Shown: piece by piece, positions 1 through 5,421 of the stretch
Numbering within the stretch: the first letter of the stretch is position 1
Layout of the letters: every line of letters starts with the position of its first letter
Translations under genes and position numbers: made by a program
The notes under the pieces: model-generated
Told to the model about the DNA's origin: nothing
Database searches by the model: none
Seen by the model: the letters and a program-made list of their open reading frames with translations, nothing else
From: Ignavibacteria bacterium
GTDB taxonomy: Bacteria; Bacteroidota; Ignavibacteria; Ignavibacteriales; Ignavibacteriaceae
NCBI GenBank assembly: GCA_030648225.1
Contig: JAUSIA010000323.1
Coordinates: forward strand, 1 to 7,033
Length of the DNA stretch: 7,033 nucleotides
Direction: 5' to 3'

Positions 1-363
1 CCCAAGAAGTGGTCCAGTAACTTCTAATAAGGACAAATTTAAATATTCTGTACTAACTGAATTATGGGAATAACCTAAAAGAACTTTTAAACAATTGTTT
101 TTACTTCGGAAGTTGTATGCTGCATATACCATTCTTCCGGAAGATACAATATTATATTTTGGATCGTAGGAAGCCTCGATGTATTCAAATCCAATATCAA
201 ATAAACTTGATAACGAAATTCCTATATCGCCACCAATTCCAGTAAAATCATTATTAAGAGAAACAACTAAATCTGCTTTTACTCCAAAACTAGAGTTTGA
301 AATAAACTCACTTTGTGCTGATAAAAAGAAAGGGAATAATAAAAAAATATAAATGTATTTCAT
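1..363 (-). CDS. Secreted, possibly outer-membrane beta-barrel protein (C-terminus beyond window)
   Basis: An open frame of 121 codons starts at ATG 363-361 and is still open at the left edge, so the 3' end is missing. The first 16 residues (MKYIYIFLLFPFFLSA, then Q) form a short classical signal peptide with a signal peptidase I-like site. The mature part alternates polar and hydrophobic residues with many Gly, Ser, Asn and aromatic residues (for example GIGGDIGISL, RMVYAAYNFRS, VLLGYSHNS). This suggests antiparallel beta strands as in small outer-membrane or lipocalin-like barrels. I recognise no named family. The start lies 17 nt after a GTTAGGC core-like motif (386-380), a spacing usual for integron cassette genes, so the gene may be cassette-borne. 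The coding call is firm; the barrel is an inference. Confidence 0.72.
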   Translation of the reverse strand, partial: MKYIYIFLLFPFFLSAQSEFISNSSFGVKADLVVSLNNDFTGIGGDIGISLSSLFDIGFEYIEASYDPKYNIVSSGRMVYAAYNFRSKNNCLKVLLGYSHNSVSTEYLNLSLLEVTGPLLG

Positions 364-379
364 TTTAATCTCACAAAAT

Positions 380-441
380 GCCTAACTATTAATTATACTG
401 CCAAAATTCCATATAACACGCCGACAGTAAGCATGTTATAT
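380..441 (-). repeat. Candidate second attC-like site (weak)
   Basis: On the minus strand this 62-nt segment ends in GTTAGGC (386-380), a perfect match to the attC R' consensus GTTRRRY. It begins near ATATAAC (441-435), which only partly fits the opposing R'' box. Possible inner arms are TTACTG and CAGTATAA, which pair with unpaired bases between them. A separate perfect 8-bp inverted repeat, ATATAACA (411-418) and TGTTATAT (434-441), encloses 15 nt. The length falls in the normal attC range. The GTTAGGC box sits just before a gene start, and the site follows an integron-integrase remnant. The pairing is much weaker than at 750-910, so this may be only a small palindrome. Confidence 0.3.
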
Positions 442-503
442 TCCTTAAAAAACTTTTATTACAATCTAATTTCAAAATATTTTGCCGCATATCATACCGA
501 ATA

Positions 504-737
504 TTAAAGTATGCTATCTAATGGACTTCTTACACCCAATACAGTTTTCAAAACGTGTGTATAAATCATCGTTGTCTTAACCGATTGATGACCTAAAAGT
601 TCTTGTATTGTTCTTATATCATATCCGTTTTCAAGAAGATGAGTAGCAAATGAATGTCTGAAAGTATGTGGACTGCCGGGCTTAATTATTCCTGCTTTAC
701 TAATTGCTTCTTTAACTACTTTTGTATTCCCTTTCAT
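504..737 (-). pseudogene. intI: Truncated integron integrase (IntI-type tyrosine recombinase), C-terminal fragment
   Basis: From ATG 737-735 the frame encodes 77 residues matching the C-terminal end of integron integrases. It has the HxxR box (HTFRH, His24/Arg27), then [17 protein letters not shown] (His50), the nucleophile context TTMIYTH (Tyr59), and the typical IntI ending GVRSPLD. The SAM-like N-terminal domain, the first catalytic Arg region and the IntI-specific extra helix (normally about 240 further residues) are absent, so it cannot be an active recombinase alone. The frame stays open upstream to 854, but that part reads through an attC-like inverted repeat and has no integrase similarity. 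Homology begins only at about residue 5, right after the repeat, which suggests a recombination breakpoint. It ends at TAA 506-504. The family call is firm; whether a short protein is made is unknown. Confidence 0.85.
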
Positions 738-749
738 ATTGATTGCTTT

Positions 750-910
750 ATAACGGACTGGAACTAACCTGCGTGCAAACGTTCCAGCGGGTTGACAATG
801 TTTTTTAATTCGCCGATAAGTGCCACAATCGTATGTTGTAAGTTCATTTCTCAATACTCAAATCTCAGGCGCGTCGGCGGTTTGCACGTCAGGTTGAGTA
901 ACTGGTTAGC
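750..910 (-). repeat. attC-like recombination site (imperfect inverted repeat with bulged base)
   Basis: Arms at 766-780 and 880-895 are perfect reverse complements over 15 bp except for one extra base (AACCTG[A]CGTGCAAAC on the minus strand). An unpaired extrahelical base in a folded arm is a hallmark of attC sites. A second nested stem follows at once: CGCCGA (811-816) with TCGGCG (874-879). Outside the arms, TAAC boxes occur on both sides: CTAAC (minus strand, near 910) and GTTATAA (minus, from 754). A competing 7-bp hairpin, CTGGAAC/GTTCCAG, lies at 758-764 and 781-787. The site starts about 18 nt after the stop of the 928-1572 gene and ends about 13-17 nt before the ATG of the integrase fragment, the usual arrangement of cassette-attC-cassette. 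The outer boundaries are approximate. Confidence 0.65.
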
Positions 911-927
911 CCGCTTGCAATTACACA

Positions 928-1572
928 TTATGAAAACCGCTGTTGAATAAAATTTGTAAAGTCATTCCAATTTTTGAGATTTACAGTATCGGAAACTATT
1001 TGTAGTGTTGCGCTCTTTATAGATGAACGTTTGATATCATTTGGATGAATGTTTCTTGAAAGCACAAATACTTTGCATTTAGATTGCTTGTGAAAACGCG
1101 TCAATCGTCCGTGATCATTTTTCGATGTTAAAATCAATATCGCACGAGCTAAAGGATGACGAACTTGCAAAATGCCACGAGAGAATGTAACTCCGGGACT
1201 TTTTTGTAGACTAACAAATTCAGAGAAAGTCTTCTTTGTCCATTCTGGTGAAAGATAGCCAAGGTCTATCTTTAATTCGATTATTCCCGATAGAATCCGA
1301 TTATTTTTAACAATACATATGTCTGGATATGATGTCTTTTTTCTCTTCCGTGTTTTTATGCTATAACTAATAGGATAATCTACATAAATTGTGTACGATT
1401 TTGTTAAGAACCCATCGAGATATTTTGCAACTCTTTCCTCGAATAAAGAGGAAATGGAATTATTACGTCCTCTAATAATACGTTCACTTATTTGTTTTCT
1501 TTTTTTGCTGACTTGATAGAGTTTTATGATGTCAGTAATAAATTTTGTGAAGTCATTTCGATTTGAGGACAT
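928..1572 (-). CDS. PD-(D/E)XK nuclease-like protein, probable integron cassette gene
   Basis: This 214-residue protein is basic and has no signal peptide or membrane segment. It shows a likely PD-(D/E)XK active site: Pro83-Asp84 in SYPDICIV, then Glu99-Leu-Lys101 in SGIIELKIDLGY, about 14 residues later on the next predicted strand. A conserved-looking upstream helix carries Glu46/Glu47 (LFEERVAKYL). This layout is that of restriction-endonuclease-fold enzymes, so it may cut DNA or RNA, but the substrate is unknown. A C-terminal basic half (RHPLARAILIL, HGRLTRFHKQ) could bind nucleic acid. The start ATG lies 10 nt after the stop of the upstream gene, with AGGA in the preceding stop region as a possible ribosome site. 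An attC-like repeat follows the stop, so the gene resembles a cassette. No methyltransferase or partner gene is next to it. The fold is inferred from motifs only. Confidence 0.7.
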   Translation of the reverse strand: MSSNRNDFTKFITDIIKLYQVSKKRKQISERIIRGRNNSISSLFEERVAKYLDGFLTKSYTIYVDYPISYSIKTRKRKKTSYPDICIVKNNRILSGIIELKIDLGYLSPEWTKKTFSEFVSLQKSPGVTFSRGILQVRHPLARAILILTSKNDHGRLTRFHKQSKCKVFVLSRNIHPNDIKRSSIKSATLQIVSDTVNLKNWNDFTNFIQQRFS

Positions 1573-1582
1573 TGCTTAATTC

Positions 1583-2074
1583 CTAATTCTTCCTTTTCCA
1601 GTTAAAAGCTGCAGGCATTTCTTTACCATCTTCAATCCAGGTCCAGGTTTGTGAGAAATTATTATTACCGGCAAAGTTAAAGTTGAGCTTATACATATGC
1701 CCATCAGATGTTTTTGCAAGGTTTGTAGCATTAGTAAAAGAGAAATTAATATTATTATCATCTATCATTTCAGCTTTCATCCGGGGCTGATTTCCTGAAG
1801 AGCAGTAATGTGTCATTATCAGCTTATCTCCATCAAGATGATAGACAGTTACCATATTATCATCTTCACCCTCATTTAAAACTTCCATTACAGCCGATCC
1901 TCCTGAGATGACTTCATATGAGACGCTTGTCATCTGATCATCATGCCCTTTACCTTCCCATTCTCCTGCAAGTGATTTGATCTTTTCAAATCCGGCAGCA
2001 GAATTACCCTGCGCAAAGATTAAACCTGATAATAAAAAGGGGATTAGTAACAAAAAAGATAAATTTCGTTTCAC
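1583..2074 (-). CDS. Secreted small beta-rich (lipocalin-/DUF1579-like) protein of unknown function
   Basis: The gene encodes 163 residues and starts with GTG (2074-2072), chosen because a perfect AGGAGG lies 6 nt upstream and the signal peptide begins there. Residues 1-21 (MKRNLSFLLLIPFLLSGLIFA) form a signal peptide, so the protein is exported. The mature part opens with FEKIKSLAGEWEGKG, a Gly-x-Trp start typical of lipocalin-like barrels. Further on are YHLDGDKLIMTHYC followed by SSGNQPRM (about residues 78-99), a pattern I associate with conserved uncharacterised secreted proteins, and a C-terminal TWTWIEDGKE strand. Cys91 is the only cysteine. A small ligand-binding barrel is a reasonable inference; the ligand is unknown. 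It has its own promoter-like region and is divergent from the 2314 gene. The 928-1572 gene follows after 10 nt but may have arrived later as a cassette. Confidence 0.82.
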   Translation of the reverse strand: MKRNLSFLLLIPFLLSGLIFAQGNSAAGFEKIKSLAGEWEGKGHDDQMTSVSYEVISGGSAVMEVLNEGEDDNMVTVYHLDGDKLIMTHYCSSGNQPRMKAEMIDDNNINFSFTNATNLAKTSDGHMYKLNFNFAGNNNFSQTWTWIEDGKEMPAAFNWKRKN

Positions 2075-2080
2075 TGCACA

Positions 2081-2086
2081 CCTCCT
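2081..2086 (-). promoter_or_regulatory. Strong Shine-Dalgarno AGGAGG deciding the GTG start at 2074
   Basis: The minus strand reads AGGAGG followed by TGTGCA and then GTG. The six-base spacing and perfect consensus select the GTG at 2074 as the start. This is the strongest ribosome site in the window; the other genes have weak ones. Confidence 0.8.
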
Positions 2087-2116
2087 GATAAATATTAAAA
2101 AATTCTCTCGTAGCTG

Positions 2117-2145
2117 AAAATATATTAATAATCCACATTAAGCAA
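2117..2145 (-). promoter_or_regulatory. Candidate sigma70-type promoter for the 1583-2074 gene
   Basis: On the minus strand TTGCTT (2145-2140) and TATTTT (2122-2117) are separated by 17 bp and lie about 30 bp before the AGGAGG. The match to TTGACA/TATAAT is fair (4/6 each). The region is AT-rich, so chance similarity is likely enough to keep the call tentative. Confidence 0.33.
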
Positions 2146-2151
2146 TGAAGG

Positions 2152-2222
2152 TTAGGTATAAGGTATATGGTATTAGGTATAGGTATATGGTATAAATCTT
2201 AACCTTTATACCCTATACCTAA
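2152..2222. repeat. GGTATA-rich tandem repeat forming a hairpin
   Basis: A unit of about 21 nt, TTAGGTATA(A)GGTATATGGTAT, occurs twice in tandem (2152-2173 and 2173-2193). It is followed by an inverted arm. TTAGGTATAG (2173-2182) pairs with CTATACCTAA (2213-2222), and GGTATAAA (2189-2196) pairs with TTTATACC (2205-2212). This gives an 18-bp stem with a 6-nt bulge and an 8-nt loop. It lies between two divergent gene starts and has no T-run, so it is unlikely to be a terminator. It resembles dispersed intergenic mini-repeats, but dispersal cannot be judged from one window. Confidence 0.75.
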
Positions 2223-2258
2223 GCCTGCTTGAGGTTTCTCACATTTTTTGAAGTTCTG

Positions 2259-2286
2259 TTTTTGTAATCTGTATAGCGTATATTAT
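2259..2286 (+). promoter_or_regulatory. Candidate promoter for the 2314-3650 operon
   Basis: TTTTTG (2259-2264) and TATTAT (2281-2286) are separated by 16 bp, and the second box is 27 bp before the ATG at 2314. An alternative pair is TTGAAG (2248-2253) with TATAGC (2272-2277) at 18 bp. Either could drive the operon; neither is strong. Confidence 0.3.
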
Positions 2287-2313
2287 GTAATTCAAAAAAG
2301 AAAGGGAAACATA

Positions 2314-2751
2314 ATGCTAAAACTCAAAATTATTTTTACAGTTTTATTATCACTTTTTTTATTTCAGACTTCAAAAGCAGATGATTTAAAGAAAGAACTT
2401 CAGAAATATATGAATGAGATTATAACAGAGGTAAGGGAAGCGGAAACTCCTGAAGAAAAAAGAGAAATATTAAATGATCTTTTTGAAAATTTACAGGGGT
2501 CTTTTGAAGTAGCAAAAAATTCTCCACTTGTTCCGGAAGAAGATCATAAAGGAATTGAAATACTGTATTGTAAAATTAATGAGAGGCAGAATGAACTGAA
2601 CGGGTTAAATGGATTTGAAAGAGTACCCGATATTAAATTAAATGAGTTTGCTTATTTCTCTCTGCAGGATATTGAGCAGGCTGATACACTTCTAACAATA
2701 AGCCTTACAACTCTTCTTCTTATAATAATTCTTGCAATATTAATTTTCTGA
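2314..2751 (+). CDS. Small exported protein with C-terminal membrane anchor, partner of the protease-like gene
   Basis: The ATG at 2314 is preferred over an in-frame ATG at 2248. It is preceded by AAAGGG about 8 nt upstream, and the protein then begins directly with a signal peptide (MLKLKIIFTVLLSLFLFQTSKA, residues 1-22). The 145-residue product has a highly charged, probably helical middle (about 23-70, rich in Glu/Lys, e.g. EAETPEEKREIL), a second segment with one cysteine (Cys86), and a very hydrophobic C-terminal helix (about 126-145) ending at the last residue. The likely topology is an exported domain held to the inner membrane by its tail. I recognise no family. Its stop overlaps the next start (TGATG), so the two products are probably made together. 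A role as regulator, chaperone or substrate of the downstream protease is only an inference. Confidence 0.8.
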   Translation: MLKLKIIFTVLLSLFLFQTSKADDLKKELQKYMNEIITEVREAETPEEKREILNDLFENLQGSFEVAKNSPLVPEEDHKGIEILYCKINERQNELNGLNGFERVPDIKLNEFAYFSLQDIEQADTLLTISLTTLLLIIILAILIF

Positions 2752-3650
2752 TGAGAAAAAGAAATACTCTATCTGTTTTTTGGATAATAATTCTGCTCTG
2801 CGGAATTTCATTTAGTCCTTTATCTCAGGCAGAAGACTTCAGGATTATTTATATAATTCATGGTGATGGTAATTATTTATTTCACAATGAAGAGGGAAAT
2901 GCAATAAATGCCGCAGAAAGAATTTTAGAGCAGGCTCAATTTGTTGGTGCGAATATAAGAAGGGGAGAGGTATTTATTTTTTATCAGAAACCTGCTGAGA
3001 ATTTTCTTCTGTTCTTTCCAAAGGATGATGGCGAATTTCATTATTATAAAAATGGAAAGAAAATTTCAGTAGAATCTTATCCGGGAAAAGATGCTAAAGA
3101 TTATGAAATTGAAGCCGGTTTAATCAGGAAGTATTCTGAATCTACAACAAAAGAGATGAAAAATATTTTACTCTACTATGGACATGAAATCTTTCAACAG
3201 AATAGCCCCGGCTACCATTCTTCCTATCCTGAAAAGGAATTTGGAATTAATATTTTTGCAAATGGTGTTGAAAAACTAATTAATTCTTTCTCAACAACAG
3301 AAGAGCAATTTGATTTAATAGTTCTTTCCACTTGTAGAAATGGAAACCGGGAAACAATAAATGCACTTTCTTCATTAACAGATTACCTTATAGCTTCACC
3401 GGGAGATATTCATTTATCTCATTTGAATTCTGAATCACTCATAAACTTAAATCAGCAAGAACAAATTGATGATTATGACTTAGCAAAAGAGTTTGCAAAA
3501 TTTGCATATCAGGAATTAAAAGAAATAACAAGTACTGAGATTTCCATCTCTCTATATGATATTAAAAAAGTTTCAGGTATTTCTGATTGTGAAGCGGATA
3601 CCGGGATTACAGAGTTTTACCGCTCACCTGAATTTGGAAGAAGGGATTGA
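2751..3650 (+). CDS. Secreted clostripain-like (clan CD, caspase-fold) cysteine protease candidate
   Basis: This 299-residue protein starts at ATG 2751, overlapping the previous stop by one base. Residues 1-27 form a signal peptide (hydrophobic WIIILLCGISF, then SQA before Glu28). The mature sequence has alternating strands and helices of a caspase-like fold. RIIYIIHGDGN (31-41) matches the first strand region. NILLYYGHEIF carries His145 in the position of the catalytic His. FDLIVLSTCRNGN carries Cys195, followed by TDYLIASPGDIHLSHLN, which parallels the clostripain pattern of Cys followed by a YLVASPE-like strand. A secreted cysteine endopeptidase is therefore likely, but the usual 'NHGGG' motif is replaced by YYGHE, so this is a divergent member. 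The Cys in the signal peptide (LLCG) is not a good lipobox. Gene order implies joint action with the 2314 product. The substrate is unknown. Confidence 0.75.
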   Translation: MRKRNTLSVFWIIILLCGISFSPLSQAEDFRIIYIIHGDGNYLFHNEEGNAINAAERILEQAQFVGANIRRGEVFIFYQKPAENFLLFFPKDDGEFHYYKNGKKISVESYPGKDAKDYEIEAGLIRKYSESTTKEMKNILLYYGHEIFQQNSPGYHSSYPEKEFGINIFANGVEKLINSFSTTEEQFDLIVLSTCRNGNRETINALSSLTDYLIASPGDIHLSHLNSESLINLNQQEQIDDYDLAKEFAKFAYQELKEITSTEISISLYDIKKVSGISDCEADTGITEFYRSPEFGRRD

Positions 3651-3675
3651 TAACTTGATATAGTTGCTGGATACT

Positions 3676-3713
3676 GGTTATTATTTCTTGTCCCAGGATA
3701 ATAGACCTTTTTT
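3676..3713 (+). terminator. Rho-independent terminator of the protease operon
   Basis: GGTTATTAT (3676-3684) pairs with ATAATAGACC (3698-3707), with one bulged G and a 13-nt loop, followed at once by TTTTTT (3708-3713). It begins 26 nt after the stop of the protease gene and acts on the plus strand. The stem is AT-rich, so it is of moderate strength. The mirrored strand lacks a T-run, so it would not serve the converging regulator gene. Confidence 0.55.
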
Positions 3714-3722
3714 ATATTGGAT

Positions 3723-4091
3723 TCAGAATGTGAGGGAGTTATTAATAAGTTTCGTTATTAATCTTTTTAGTTCATCATCATTAAAGGGTTTGTCAATGCA
3801 AGGGTCCGTTATATTTGCTTGTTTAAGCAGGTTGCTGTTACCTGTTAGATAAATAACAGGAATGTTAAAATTTTCACGAATCTTTTTACCGGTTTCAATA
3901 CCATTCATATTTCCTTTAAGCCCTATATCCATAATTACAAGATCAGGTTTTAATTCTTCCGTTTTGTTCAATGCTTCTTCGCCTGATGATACTATTGCCG
4001 GAACAATATACCCGAAGTTTTTAATTCTCTCCTGTATATCTATGGCAATAATCATATTATCTTCAACGATAAGAATTGTCTTATTTGCCAT
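3723..4091 (-). CDS. Single-domain response regulator (receiver only)
   Basis: The 122-residue protein is one complete CheY-like receiver domain with no output domain. Visible residues are the acidic pair Glu10-Asp11 (ILIVEDN), the phosphoacceptor Asp55 (DLVIMDIGLKG), the switch Thr83 (VIYLTGN) and the conserved Lys101 (DKPF). The MDIGLKG...NGIETGKKI pattern is typical of receivers found with HisKA_2-type kinases. The start ATG (4091) follows the kinase stop without any gap (TGAATG), so translation is probably coupled and the pair forms one two-component unit. Signal output must go through protein interaction or a further phosphotransfer step. All key residues are intact although the upstream kinase locus is damaged. 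Confidence 0.93.
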   Translation of the reverse strand: MANKTILIVEDNMIIAIDIQERIKNFGYIVPAIVSSGEEALNKTEELKPDLVIMDIGLKGNMNGIETGKKIRENFNIPVIYLTGNSNLLKQANITDPCIDKPFNDDELKRLITKLINNSLTF

Positions 4092-5300
4092 TCAGATTGC
4101 AGTTCTTTTTAACGGGAATTCTATTTTATAATATGTGCCTTTCCCATTATTAAATTCAAGACTGCCATCAAGCTGGGTTGTAAGCATTTTAACCAATCTT
4201 AATCCAGGTGTTTTACAATTATTAAAATCAAAGCTTCCGGCGAAACCAATACCATTATCGCTAACAATAAGGTTTGCGTTATTATCATTTACAATAACAG
4301 AAATTTTTATATTACCTTTCTCTTCTCCCGGGAAAGCATACTTGCTCGAATTTGTTATCAACTCGTTAAGAATAAGACCGCACGCAACGCTTGTATCAAT
4401 ATCTAAAACAACATTATTGATATCAAGATCCAATTTTATTTTACCGGGATTGCTGGTGTAAGATTTCAGGATCAGGTTTCCAAGGTTTGAAATATATTCG
4501 CTTAAATTTAAAGTGGCAAAATTATCAGATCTGTAAAGTTCTTCATGTACAAATGCCATTGATTTAATCCTGCTCTGGCATTCTTCCAATACTTTTACAG
4601 AACTCTCCTCTTCTATTTTTGAAGAATGTAAACTAATCAGGCTTGAGATCATCTGCATATTATTTTTTACACGGTGATGTATCTCCCTTAACAGGATCTC
4701 TTTTTCTTCAAGAGATTTAAGAAGCTCTGCAGTTCTCTGATTAATTTTATTTTCAAGGTCTTTATAACCTTTCAGTAGTATGGTTTCAGCTCTTTTATAT
4801 TCACCGCTTTCTATTCTCCTGATTTTATTATTCTTTTTTATGAAAGTGCATTGATGACTGCTTACTATATCCGCAATATCAGAAGGAGTGCATTTTTCAA
4901 AAGAAAAAGAACACAAAGCAATTATATTGTAATCATGAACAGAACTATTTGCAGTTGATTTATATTCATCAAACTCATCCCGGTTTTTTTCTTCAAGCCA
5001 ATGAGTATTCTTTGTTATTCTTAATCCTTTAAATCCTTTAAATCCTTTATTTAAAGCTTCTTGTTCCCAGGAAATCCAGTTTTGCAATATTTCATCAACA
5101 GGTTTAAGTTTTTTATTATTGAAATACCATTGATTTGCTTCAATTATTTCAATCTGCTTATTTTCAAAATATTTATTCAAAGCGGGAATATCATTACTCA
5201 AAGCTTTATATGCATCATTTGAATTTAATGGTTGGGAAGTAATCCAGATACACTTTTCATTATTTTTAAGTCCGGCTTTAAAATATGGGATCCGGGCCAA
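4092..5300 (-). CDS. MEDS-HisKA_2-HATPase_c histidine kinase (5'-truncated)
   Basis: The open frame runs from 5300 to TGA 4094-4092 and would encode 402 residues from a TTG start with no ribosome site; the upstream in-frame stop (TGA, 5312-5310) is only four codons earlier. Residues 4-165 are a MEDS domain lacking its first strand ([18 protein letters not shown], then [13 protein letters not shown] and IIALCSF). About 168-205 is a charged linker, probably coiled coil. The phosphoacceptor His208 lies in [10 protein letters not shown], a HisKA_2 motif. The ATPase part has the N-box ([15 protein letters not shown], Asn312/Asn317), the G1 box (VSDNGIGF, Asp348) and a shortened PGLRLV/LDG end typical of this family. 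The protein is predicted soluble, with no membrane segment. It would phosphorylate the response regulator encoded directly behind it. Domain calls are firm; expression is doubtful because the natural start appears lost. Confidence 0.8.
   Translation of the reverse strand: MARIPYFKAGLKNNEKCIWITSQPLNSNDAYKALSNDIPALNKYFENKQIEIIEANQWYFNNKKLKPVDEILQNWISWEQEALNKGFKGFKGLRITKNTHWLEEKNRDEFDEYKSTANSSVHDYNIIALCSFSFEKCTPSDIADIVSSHQCTFIKKNNKIRRIESGEYKRAETILLKGYKDLENKINQRTAELLKSLEEKEILLREIHHRVKNNMQMISSLISLHSSKIEEESSVKVLEECQSRIKSMAFVHEELYRSDNFATLNLSEYISNLGNLILKSYTSNPGKIKLDLDINNVVLDIDTSVACGLILNELITNSSKYAFPGEEKGNIKISVIVNDNNANLIVSDNGIGFAGSFDFNNCKTPGLRLVKMLTTQLDGSLEFNNGKGTYYKIEFPLKRTAI
5023..5049 (-). repeat. 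Three exact 9-nt tandem copies inside the second MEDS domain
   Basis: AATCCTTTA occurs three times in a row on the plus strand and is read on the minus strand as the repeated tripeptide in [11 protein letters not shown]. Related MEDS domains usually have a single [GR][YF]xGLR turn here, so one unit appears to be an in-frame expansion of three residues. Confidence 0.85.
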
Positions 5301-5421
5301 GAGTCCATGTCATCTCAACCGCAAACCTTATTCCATTGAAACCGGTTTTAAATGCTTTATCAATAAAACCCTGAACCTGTTTTGTTTTCTTCCTTGAATC
5401 AAGCTTTCCGGGTTCTCTTCA

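Noticed and set aside
738..854. Upstream extension of the integrase fragment frame to an ATG at 854
   Set aside because: The extra 39 residues have no integrase similarity and are encoded within the attC-like inverted repeat; the ATG at 737 fits better.
1576..1761. Short second minus-strand frame within the secreted beta-rich gene
   Set aside because: It overlaps a convincing gene in another frame and has no features of its own.
2152..2222. CRISPR array or terminator
   Set aside because: Only two adjacent copies without spacers, and no T-run; both neighbouring genes point away.
2248..2313. Earlier in-frame ATG for the small exported protein
   Set aside because: It lies inside the likely promoter, lacks a ribosome site and would bury the signal peptide behind 22 extra residues.
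2769..2778. Possible lipobox (LLCG) in the protease signal peptide
   Set aside because: The residue before Cys is Leu rather than Gly/Ala/Ser and the Cys lies inside the hydrophobic core; a signal peptidase I site (SQA) follows.
3862..4461. Open frames on the plus strand opposite the response regulator and kinase
   Set aside because: They are antisense to clearly conserved domains and show no family similarity or ribosome sites.
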